Shown here in pieces: positions 1 through 6,662 of a stretch of DNA of 50,945 nt. The stretch spans positions 1 to 50,945 of the forward strand of contig JAPSFM010000029.1 in the NCBI GenBank assembly GCA_035063885.1. Reading direction: 5' to 3'. The translations under genes and the position numbers were made by a program. The stretch is from CAADGY01 sp900696665. GTDB lineage: Bacteria; Acidobacteriota; Terriglobia; Bryobacterales; Bryobacteraceae. The notes under the pieces were generated by a model. The model was not told where the DNA came from, did no database searches, and saw only the letters and a program-made list of their open reading frames with translations. The stretch's first letter is position 1, and the number at the start of each line of letters is the position of its first letter.

Positions 1-952
1 CTTATGGGTAGCTTCGTACTGCTGTTGCGCCTCCGCAAGCGCCTCGCCGGCCAACCGCTCCAGGCGTTGATTCCGTGCCACTCCCAACACGTAGTCCACC
101 TGGTTTTGTTCGCACCAACTCATCACCTCATCGGTGCAGAAGCCCGAGTCTCCACGGAGGATGATCTGCACCATTGGCCAATGCCGCCGGATTTGCTCCA
201 CAATCCGCGCCACTTCCTTCTTGCTGCCTACCGCTGGTCCAATATTGCTCGGCCGCAATCGCGCGCATAACACGTGGTTCCCACAGAAAATGAACAACGG
301 CAGGTAGCAATGATGTCCGTAGTAGCCATGAAAGAAGCGCCCTTCCTGCTGGCCGTGCAGCGCCATGTCGGTGGTGTCGATATCGATCACGATCCGTTCC
401 GGTGCGCCGGCGTGCGCTTCCACAAATACATCCACCAGCAACTCATCAATACTGTCTCGCCAGTAGTGGATCTTCTTGTACCGGTCCGGCATGCCGTCGC
501 TCAATTCCAACCGGTTCAGCGTACTCTTGCTTGCCAACACTTCCTCTCCCGGTTCGTCCTTGCCCACCATCACAGCCAGCAGCGGGTCTCGCCGCAACTG
601 CTCATGATCGTTCAGATCCTCGTAGCCCAGCGCCAGAGCGTATACTCGCTGACGCAGCATCTGTTCCACGCTGTGCTCGATGCGGCTTGCCTCCCGTCCA
701 TCGGCGAAGCACCGACTGAAGCGCGCCAGCAGATTCATCTTCGAGTCGGTCTGTTGCAGCAACAGCCCCCCCAGCATCGGAGCTGATCGTCCCTCCGCTG
801 AATTCCGCTACAACTTGGCGGTTCCCACTCTGGGTGGAAAACTCAAACCGTTGTTGGGTACACTCTGTAATGACCAAGGGTTGCTTCCTTTCTTTCCGAA
901 ACATCATTTGATTCAAATGTTTAGGCGTTCGGAATCGGCCCTTGGTTAGCAC
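1..952 (-). pseudogene. IS1380-family transposase, frameshifted and cut by the window edge
   Basis: On the minus strand the N-terminal part reads VVAEFSGGTISSDAGG, typical of IS1380-family DDE transposases. The frame is then lost at a run of seven C (seven G on the coding strand) near 766-772. Read one base shorter, the protein continues as GLLLQQTDSKMNLLARF, then through YALALGYEDLNDHEQLRRDP and PLFIFCGNHVLCARLRPSNIG, to RGDSGFCTDEVMSW, which carries a DDE-type aspartate. It runs open to base 1, so the C-terminus lies outside the window. The start is uncertain: GTG at 952 or ATG at 907, neither with a clear Shine-Dalgarno. The frameshift may be decay, transcriptional slippage or a homopolymer sequencing error. 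An inverted terminal repeat probably lies just right of 952 but cannot be defined from one end. Confidence 0.85.
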
Positions 953-1186
953 ACTCGTGAGAAATCCAGGTTAAGCCCCAGCCTAACGGTTGTGACCTAC
1001 AGAGCGGCTCTGCCGCCTCCCATTTCGGCTGTTCGCTGGTTGGGCCGGCTGTTATCGATGGTTGACGGAAAGCGTCGTTTCAGCCGACAGGCGCGGTTGT
1101 TGCCGCTATCACGAATGGTGATCGTCTTCTTGATACGGTCTGCTTCCCGGCGAATCAAGAAGCAACCGCCGTGCCAACGTTCAAAA

Positions 1187-1654
1187 TCAATATCGAACGT
1201 TGCCGCTCTTGCTTTCCCATTCACGAAAAGGAAGGAGAAAGTCCGGTACCGCCACTTTCAGAAACGGCACGGTCCGTTTTTCCGGCGGCACAGCCAAGTC
1301 GCGATAAATGAAGGAATCATCGAATCCGGCACGGGTTGCGTCTTCGTGACCGGCGGCGAAATACACCCGCGCCGGCCGGCACCAATAGATAGCGCCCGCG
1401 CACATGGGGCAGGGTTCACAGGAAGTATAGATTTCGCTATCGGTGAGTTGAAAATCCGCGAGAGCCTGGCAAGCCTGCCGGATGGCGACGATTTCAGCGT
1501 GGGCGGTAGGGTCATTGGTAGACGTGACGAGGTTCGTCCCCCGGCCGATGATGCGCCCCCGCCGAACGATGACCGCTCCGAACGGTCCACCCACGCCTTT
1601 TCTGACATTTTCCACAGCCAGGCGGATCGCCTCTTCCAGAAATCGCGAGTCCAT
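1187..1654 (-). CDS. Zinc-dependent nucleoside/guanine deaminase
   Basis: A cytidine/deoxycytidylate-deaminase-fold enzyme that should hydrolytically deaminate a purine base or nucleoside in the cytoplasm. The zinc and catalytic motifs are AHAEIVAIRQ (zinc His and proton-shuttling Glu) and SCEPCPMCAGAIYW (PCxxC with both zinc cysteines). The C-terminal GFDDSFIYRDLAVPPEKRT resembles guanine deaminases of the GuaD type more than tRNA adenosine deaminase TadA, but specificity cannot be settled by eye. The start is placed at ATG 1654 (MDSRFLEEAI), where family similarity begins; an upstream ATG at 1711 would add 19 unrelated residues and overlap the divergent Ku gene. About 156 residues is normal for the family. 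Confidence 0.85.
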   Translation of the reverse strand: MDSRFLEEAIRLAVENVRKGVGGPFGAVIVRRGRIIGRGTNLVTSTNDPTAHAEIVAIRQACQALADFQLTDSEIYTSCEPCPMCAGAIYWCRPARVYFAAGHEDATRAGFDDSFIYRDLAVPPEKRTVPFLKVAVPDFLLPFREWESKSGNVRY

Positions 1655-1701
1655 GCGCAATAGTTTACAGCCGGATGCATCCAAAGATGCGGAGAGATGG
1701 A

Positions 1702-2526
1702 ATGGCTGCAACCGTTTGGAAGGGCTTTCTCACGTTTGGATTGATCCCGATTCCCCTGCGGCTGCATTCGGCGGCACGTAGCAAGCGCGTCGGATTCCAC
1801 CAATCGCATGCTTCCGACCTCACACGGGTAAAGCAGCGGCTTTACTGTCCTGCTGACGAGCGCGTGGTCGGCCGCTCGGAAATTGTGAGAGGTTACGAAA
1901 CCGGGAAGAACCGCCGGATTGTGGTGGAGGATGAAGAGGTGCAGAAGGCGGCGCCGCCCTCTTCGTAAAGCATGGAAATTTTTCACATCGTGCGACTGGA
2001 GGAAGTCGACCCCATCTATTTTGAGACCTCCTATTACTCCGTGCCGGAACCGCCGGGCCGGAAAGCATACTCGCTTCTGTTCCAGACCATGAAATCGGGC
2101 GGTCTCGCCGCGATTGCCAAACTGGCTATGCACCGCCGTGAATATACCGTTGTGATCCGCCCTTATCGAAACGGGCTGGCACTTTATACCATCTACTATG
2201 CCGATGAGGTTCGCGGCGTCAAAGAGTACGAGAACCTGGAAACGGTTCGCGTGACCTCAAAAGAGGTTCAGCTTGCCGCACAACTGCTTCAGCACCTGCA
2301 AGCGCCCTTCAGGATCGAGGCGTATCACGATGAGTACCGCGAGCGTCTGGAACGCCTGATGCAAGCGAAAGCGAACGGCAAGACGATTCGGGCGGCCAAA
2401 CCCCGCAAAATGGCGCCTGTCATAGACCTTCTGCAAGCGCTCGAAAAGAATCTGGAGCGCCGGCCTCAACCGGACAAACAACCCCGGCGAGCGATGGCGC
2501 ACACCAAGGTTCGAAAGGCCGGTTGA
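1702..2526 (+). pseudogene. ku: Ku DNA end-binding protein, interrupted by one in-frame TAA
   Basis: Ku homodimers encircle DNA ends and recruit LigD in bacterial non-homologous end joining. The reading frame from ATG 1702 (Shine-Dalgarno GGAGAG at 1691-1696) encodes the usual Ku start MAATVWKGFLTFGLIPIPLR and continues through RIKQ-like VKQRLYCPADERVV and EIVRGYETGK. It meets TAA at 1966-1968, then resumes in the same frame as SMEIFHIVRLEEVDPIYFETSYY and runs to TGA at 2526. The total of 275 codons is the normal Ku length. Most Ku proteins have Lys at the stop position, so a single AAA to TAA change explains it. A new ATG follows at 1972, so two separate chains are possible. It is otherwise undegraded. 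A LigD-type polymerase gene lies at 20993. Confidence 0.88.
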
Positions 2527-2690
2527 GACGCTTGAAACGGAAACATTCAGCCGGCGGATGGAGTCCCACGTTAAGACCGCTTCCTCACGGTCGCGGCTCC
2601 GGAAGCGGGCCGCGTGCGTAAGCGAGCAGGTTGCGGGCTAGCAACGCAATTCCAAATAGAAGTGCCATGGACATGGGAGGAGATGAGGAG

Positions 2691-3323
2691 ATGAAGTTGC
2701 CGGACAAGAGAACTTGTGCAATTCTCGGAAGCCTCGGAATAGGCGCCGGGTTGATGTACCTGCTGGACCCCAGTAACGGGAAGCGCAGGCGGTCCATTGT
2801 CAGAGACAAGGCCCGGAAGGCGTATCATACTTCGGGCCGGGCGGCCGGACGCTGGGGACGAAGGATCGCGAACCGGGGGAAGGGAGCCCTGTCGGAAGTG
2901 AAGGCCCGGTGGATGGGAGAAGATATCTCCGACAGCATTCTGGAAGCCAGGGTTCGCTCACACATTGGACATCATGTTTCCCGATTGGGCTGGGTGGAGA
3001 TAACGGCTCGCAACGGCGTGATCGTTGTGACGGGATCGTTGCCTAAACAGGAAGCGGCAACGTTACTCGCCCAGGTGGAAGCGGTGCGCGGCGTGAAAGG
3101 CGTGGACGACCGGCTGAACATTCAATCGGAAGGGAACGGGCGCTCGAAAGGCTGGGCTCGAACCATGGGTATGGTCGCCAGCGCCGTGGGTAGCGGACTT
3201 GCTTTGTATGGCGTGCGGAGGCGCGGTGTCCAGGGTACGGCTCCTTCCAACGTGGGCCGGGGGGCGGCGAAACTTTCCGGCTGGAACCAGGAGGCGGTGC
3301 CGAATCAGCCCGGAGAACGATGA
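2691..3323 (+). CDS. BON-domain protein with N-terminal glycine-rich hydrophobic segment
   Basis: The protein starts MKLPDKRTCAILGSLGIGAG, a short hydrophobic glycine-rich stretch followed by LLDPSNGKRRRS, an arrangement seen in small envelope proteins with a basic tail. Around residues 75-145 it has a BON domain (ILEARVRSHIGHH, then ITARNGVIVVTGSLP, then VRGVKGVDDRLNI), a fold usually linked to membrane or phospholipid association and to stress-induced envelope proteins. A second hydrophobic segment, MVASAVGSGLALYGV, lies near residue 165. ATG 2691 is chosen because GGGAGG ends 10 bases upstream; an earlier in-frame ATG at 2631 has no such site. It overlaps the following lipoprotein gene by four bases (ATGA), so the two are translationally coupled. 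Confidence 0.75.
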   Translation: MKLPDKRTCAILGSLGIGAGLMYLLDPSNGKRRRSIVRDKARKAYHTSGRAAGRWGRRIANRGKGALSEVKARWMGEDISDSILEARVRSHIGHHVSRLGWVEITARNGVIVVTGSLPKQEAATLLAQVEAVRGVKGVDDRLNIQSEGNGRSKGWARTMGMVASAVGSGLALYGVRRRGVQGTAPSNVGRGAAKLSGWNQEAVPNQPGER

Positions 3324-3709
3324 AGCGGGTGCTGTCAGCTACCGTATTACTAGCGGCACTTTTTTCATGCTCACACCCGGCAAATACCGGTAAAGATGCC
3401 GTACAGGCGGAAGACCGGCGCAGGTACCAGGAGGAATTGGAGTCCAAGTTGGATCGGGTGAGCCGGGAGATCGAAGACGCCAAGAAGGAAATCCGGGCCA
3501 AGTGGGATGCCTTTAAGCCGGAAATCCGCGAACAGCGGCAGGAGGCCCTGACTGAGTTGGAGCGGGCCTGCGCTGACGCACGCGACAAACTGGCCAAGTT
3601 GAAGGTGGCTTCCTCGGAGGGCTGGGCCGAATTCCGGCGTGGAGTAGATAAGACCGTTGAAGATGTTCAAGCTGGTTGGAAGCGATTCAAGGCGGAGAAG
3701 TTGGATTAG
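3320..3709 (+). CDS. Small coiled-coil lipoprotein
   Basis: A 129-residue protein with a lipoprotein signal peptide: MKRVLSATVLLAALFSC, where the lipobox LFSC would place the acylated cysteine at residue 17. The mature part is almost entirely charged heptad-like helix (EELESKLDRVSREIEDAKKEI, then QRQEALTELERACADARDKL), consistent with a long coiled coil in the periplasm. No enzymatic motif is visible. It overlaps the BON-domain gene by four bases, so the pair probably acts together at the cell envelope. Its role is unknown. The gene ends just before the inverted repeats at 3711. Confidence 0.7.
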   Translation: MKRVLSATVLLAALFSCSHPANTGKDAVQAEDRRRYQEELESKLDRVSREIEDAKKEIRAKWDAFKPEIREQRQEALTELERACADARDKLAKLKVASSEGWAEFRRGVDKTVEDVQAGWKRFKAEKLD

Positions 3710-3710
3710 A

Positions 3711-3736
3711 TGTAGCAAAACGCTACATATATGTAG
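3711..3736. promoter_or_regulatory. Overlapping TGTAG/CTACA dyads (candidate activator site)
   Basis: TGTAGC at 3711-3716 pairs with GCTACA at 3722-3727 across five bases. Overlapping it, CTACATATATGTAG at 3723-3736 is a perfect 14-base palindrome. Three TGTAG half-sites therefore sit within 26 bases, about 185-210 bases upstream of the start site implied by the sigma-54 promoter at 3894. That is a usual distance for an enhancer bound by an NtrC-class activator, and one is encoded at 8341. The first stem could instead act as a weak terminator for the lipoprotein gene, although no T-run follows. Binding is inferred. Confidence 0.45.
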
Positions 3737-3815
3737 AAAAACCCCACGAGCTATCCACTTCCTTCATTTTCAACCACTAAGGTGCCGACGTCGCCGTTTA
3801 CCACACCGGCATTGT

Positions 3816-3829
3816 TGTAGTTCTCTACA
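3816..3829. promoter_or_regulatory. TGTAG-N4-CTACA dyad (second candidate activator site)
   Basis: TGTAGTTCTCTACA is an inverted repeat with five-base arms and four-base spacer. It uses the same half-site as the dyads at 3711-3736 and lies roughly 90-105 bases upstream of the predicted sigma-54 start site. A repeated half-site at two positions before one promoter supports a real operator, but the binding protein is not shown by the sequence. Confidence 0.45.
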
Positions 3830-3893
3830 CTCCCTGCCGTTGAAAAACTCCTCAGTTTCTTGTAAATCATTGATTAAAAATACTATTATGCAA

Positions 3894-3909
3894 TGGCCTC
3901 GCGATTGCT
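3894..3909 (+). promoter_or_regulatory. Sigma-54 (-24/-12) promoter
   Basis: TGGCCTCGCGATTGCT matches the sigma-54 consensus TGGCAC-N5-TTGCW. TGGC and TTGC are intact and the GG and GC are separated by exactly ten bases, which this sigma factor requires. Transcription would begin near 3920, leaving a leader of about 48 bases before the ATG at 3968. The fourth gene after it encodes a histidine kinase and the fifth an NtrC-class activator with the sigma-54-contacting GAFTGA loop, which makes an autoregulated sigma-54 operon the simplest reading. Confidence 0.75.
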
Positions 3910-3924
3910 GTCATAAAGTGTGAA

Positions 3925-3949
3925 ATTTCAGGAGATTAAGACCTGAAAT
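3925..3949 (+). other. Leader stem-loop before the redox operon
   Basis: ATTTCAGG (3925-3932) and CCTGAAAT (3942-3949) form a perfect eight-base stem around a nine-base loop. It lies inside the predicted 5' leader, just before the ribosome-binding site GAGGG at 3956-3960. It could stabilise the message, affect translation or be an operator. None of these is proven by the sequence. Confidence 0.4.
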
Positions 3950-3967
3950 AGAAACGAGGGTAGCCAT

Positions 3968-4630
3968 ATGACAGTCATTTTAGTGCTTTGCACGTTTCTG
4001 GTATTCATCGGCATCGACCTCTGGTTGAACCGTAAGAAAGCGATTACCGTTGCGGCCGAACCGGCAGCCGCCAAGTCGCCTGCGGGTGAGAACTACATTG
4101 AAGGATTCCTTGTCCCTTCAACTGTAAGGTATCACGCGGGCCACAGTTGGCTGCACCGTGAGCGCAAGAACGTCATTCGTGTTGGTATGGACGAATTCGC
4201 AGCCGCTCTTGCCGGGCGGGTCGAGAAGTTTGAGTTGCCGAAGCCGGGTCACTGGGTTCGCCAGGGACAAAAGGCGTGGTCATTCCTGCGGGCGGGGGAA
4301 AAAGGCGAAATGGTATCGCCCATCGAAGGGGAAATCGTGGAAATCAACCAGGAGGTGATGGAAAATCCTTCACTTGTGCGGCAAGACCCGTACGGAAAGG
4401 GTTGGTTATTCACCGTATTCGCACCCGATGAGGAAAGTACCCTGCGCAATGTGCTGCCGCAGAACCTGGTTTCCGAGTGGATGCGGAGTTCTGTAGAGAA
4501 ACTATACGGATTGCAGCCGGAATTGGCTGGAGTTGTCGCAGCCGACGGCGGCCGGCCCGCAGAGGACCTGTGTGCCGCTCTCCCGAACGTCAACTGGAAG
4601 GAAGTCACGAGAAAATTTTTCCTCACCTAG
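3968..4630 (+). CDS. Membrane-anchored GcvH-like (lipoyl-domain fold) protein
   Basis: First gene of the sigma-54 operon. Residues 2-20 form one transmembrane helix followed by NRKK, which suggests that the soluble part stays in the cytoplasm. Residues 50-150 resemble glycine-cleavage H protein: HSWLHRERKNVIRVGMDEFA, then SPIEGEIVEINQEVMENPSLV, then DPYGKGWLF. In true H proteins the lipoylated lysine lies eight residues before the proline of the SP motif (ESVKA...YSP). Here that position is glycine (LRAGEKGEMVSP) and the nearest lysine is two residues away, so normal lipoylation is doubtful. No glycine decarboxylase genes are nearby. Probably a structural or electron-transfer partner of the Fe-S/NrfD proteins that follow, which is inferred from the operon. 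Confidence 0.8.
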   Translation: MTVILVLCTFLVFIGIDLWLNRKKAITVAAEPAAAKSPAGENYIEGFLVPSTVRYHAGHSWLHRERKNVIRVGMDEFAAALAGRVEKFELPKPGHWVRQGQKAWSFLRAGEKGEMVSPIEGEIVEINQEVMENPSLVRQDPYGKGWLFTVFAPDEESTLRNVLPQNLVSEWMRSSVEKLYGLQPELAGVVAADGGRPAEDLCAALPNVNWKEVTRKFFLT

Positions 4631-4722
4631 AAACGCGTTTTAGTGTTGCAGAAATAAACAGGAGAAAGAGATAATGATATCCATATGGATGTTCCAGCCC
4701 ATGAAAGCTAGAGGAGAACGGA

Positions 4723-5493
4723 ATGGCTAGGGCGATCCTGTTTGACAGCACACAGTGCGTCGGGTGTAAAGCCTGTGAGGAGGCGTGCGCCACCAAATGG
4801 GGCAATCCTTACGATGAGAAGGTCGCTGCGGAAGAGCGTGTTTCTTCTCATAAGTTGACCGCGGTACGGACGTTTGGCGAGCACTACTCGCGAAAATTGT
4901 GCATGCACTGTCTGGAACCGAGTTGCGCTTCGGTCTGTCCGGTGGGCGCTCTCGAGAAGACGGCGCTTGGCCCCGTGGTCTATGACGAGTCGAAGTGCAT
5001 GGGTTGCCGCTATTGCATGGTGGCGTGTCCTTTCCAGGTGCCGTCCTACGAGTGGGACAGCCGTCTGCCCCGAGTGAAAAAGTGCGACGGTTGTTTCGAG
5101 CGCCAGTCCAAGGGTCAACCCACAGCGTGCACCGAGGCTTGTCCCACGGGTGCGACCATTTGTGGGGACCGCGAGGAGTTGATCGCCGAAGCGCGCAAGC
5201 GAATCGCCGAGAACCCCGGGCAGTATTACAACCACATCTACGGCTTGGAAGAAGTGGGCGGCACCTCGGTGCTGATGCTCTCGGCTGTCCCGTTTGAGCA
5301 GATCGGCATGCCGGGGGGACTGCCGAAAGACGCGCTCCCCGAACGTACCTGGGCGGTGTTGTCGCACATACCCGATGTTGCCGGGCTCGGCGCCGTACTG
5401 TTGGGCGGTGTCTATTGGATTACCCACCGGCGCGATGAAGTGGCCAAAGCCGAGAGGGCAGAAGCGAGTAAGGAGAAGGAGAACGTGCGATGA
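4723..5493 (+). CDS. Four-cluster ferredoxin, HybA/DmsB-like, with C-terminal anchor
   Basis: An electron-transfer subunit with sixteen cysteines in four groups: C12/15/18/22, C60/63/68/72, C92/95/98/102 and C121/124/136/140, the arrangement of DmsB, NrfC and HybA carrying four [4Fe-4S] clusters. Near residues 210-232 a hydrophobic segment (IPDVAGLGAVLLGGVYWI) followed by THRRDE would anchor it, as in HybA. Unlike HybA it has no twin-arginine signal: the first cluster begins at residue 12, so the Fe-S domain is probably cytoplasmic. It overlaps the NrfD-like gene by four bases (ATGA). No hydrogenase or molybdopterin subunit is nearby to feed it. Confidence 0.9.
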   Translation: MARAILFDSTQCVGCKACEEACATKWGNPYDEKVAAEERVSSHKLTAVRTFGEHYSRKLCMHCLEPSCASVCPVGALEKTALGPVVYDESKCMGCRYCMVACPFQVPSYEWDSRLPRVKKCDGCFERQSKGQPTACTEACPTGATICGDREELIAEARKRIAENPGQYYNHIYGLEEVGGTSVLMLSAVPFEQIGMPGGLPKDALPERTWAVLSHIPDVAGLGAVLLGGVYWITHRRDEVAKAERAEASKEKENVR

Positions 5494-6662
5494 CAGGCAC
5501 TGTACGTCTTCCGCGCATCACTTTTTGGCGGACCGTATTCTGGTTCATTATGGCAGCGGCTGTCTATGCTACCTATGTGCGGTTTGTCGATGGGCTCGGC
5601 AGTTCCACCAATCTCTCGGATGAATTTCCGTGGGGCATTTGGATCGGCTTCGACGTTCTCTGCGGGGTCGCACTCGCGGCGGGCGGGTTTACGCTGGCCG
5701 CGACGGTCCACATCTTCAATATCGAGAAATACAAGCCGATTGTGCGGCCGGCGATCCTGACAGCCTTTCTGGGCTATCTTCTCGTCGTGGTCGCGCTCAT
5801 GTTCGACCTCGGGCGGCCGTACCGGATCTGGCACCCTCTGATCATGTGGAATCCGCACTCGGTGATGTTCGAGGTGGGATGGTGTGTAACGCTGTACAGT
5901 ACGGTGCTTTCTCTCGAGTTCGCCCCGGTCGTGTTTGAAAGATTCGGCTGGCGCACGCCGCTACGATATGTAAAAGCCATCATGATCCCGCTGGTAATTG
6001 CCGGAGTGATCCTTTCGACACTGCATCAGTCCTCTCTCGGTACGCTCTATCTGATCCTCCCGACCAAATTGCACGCGCTGTGGTACTCGCCCATGTTGCC
6101 GGTGATGTTCTTTGTCAGCGCCATCGCGCTCGGCCTGGCGATGACGATCTTCGAGTCCTGGCATAGCAGCCGGGCGTTCGGCCGCCACCTGGAATTGCCG
6201 TTGTTGAGCAGCCTGGGGCGTGTGCTCGCCGTACTGATGCTGTTTTACCTCTGCCTGCGCTTCCTCGATTTGGGAAAACGCGGCGTGCTGAATCTTCTGA
6301 CCGTGGGCAGCATCGAGACCTACCTGTTTGGCCTCGAGATCGCCTTGCTTCTGACTCCGACCTTTCTGCTTTTCTGGCCGCGCGTGCGGCAAAGTCCGTT
6401 GGCGCTGTACCTCTCCGCCGTGATGGTGGTTCTCGGCATGATCGTCAACCGGCTGAATGTCAGCATCACCGGAATGGAGCGGGGATCGGGCGTGAGCTAC
6501 ATTCCGGCATGGACGGAGGTTGCTGTCACGCTGGGCATCATCGCCGCGGGGTTTGCGATCTTCCGGCTTGCCGTCCAGCATCTGCCGATCTTTGAAGAAG
6601 AAGAAAAGGATGAACCCGTTTCCGCTCCCGTGTACCAGATGGCGGGCGCCTTGGGGGACTAA
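5490..6662 (+). CDS. NrfD/HybB-family quinone-interacting membrane protein
   Basis: A 390-residue polytopic protein of the NrfD (polysulfide reductase) superfamily, closest by eye to HybB of hydrogenase-2. The family exchanges electrons with menaquinone through a partner ferredoxin. Visible features are an N-terminal WRTVFWFIMAAAVYATYVRF helix, the motif EFPWGIWIGFDVLCGVALAAGGF conserved around the quinone site, and about nine to ten membrane helices. The C-terminal tail is acidic (FEEEEKDEP). It overlaps the ferredoxin gene upstream by four bases and the kinase gene downstream by one base. The ferredoxin and this protein form a complete electron-transfer pair, but the catalytic partner is missing from the operon. 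Confidence 0.9.
   Translation: MTGTVRLPRITFWRTVFWFIMAAAVYATYVRFVDGLGSSTNLSDEFPWGIWIGFDVLCGVALAAGGFTLAATVHIFNIEKYKPIVRPAILTAFLGYLLVVVALMFDLGRPYRIWHPLIMWNPHSVMFEVGWCVTLYSTVLSLEFAPVVFERFGWRTPLRYVKAIMIPLVIAGVILSTLHQSSLGTLYLILPTKLHALWYSPMLPVMFFVSAIALGLAMTIFESWHSSRAFGRHLELPLLSSLGRVLAVLMLFYLCLRFLDLGKRGVLNLLTVGSIETYLFGLEIALLLTPTFLLFWPRVRQSPLALYLSAVMVVLGMIVNRLNVSITGMERGSGVSYIPAWTEVAVTLGIIAAGFAIFRLAVQHLPIFEEEEKDEPVSAPVYQMAGALGD

Noticed and set aside
997..1224. Possible 75-residue minus-strand gene between the IS remnant and the deaminase
   Set aside because: It overlaps the deaminase end by 38 bases, has no clear ribosome-binding site or family, and could be chance. It is the weakest rejection; a relic is possible.
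3711..3727. Terminator for the lipoprotein gene
   Set aside because: The stem is only six bases and AT-rich, with no following T-run; shared half-sites with 3816-3829 favour an operator, although termination is not excluded.
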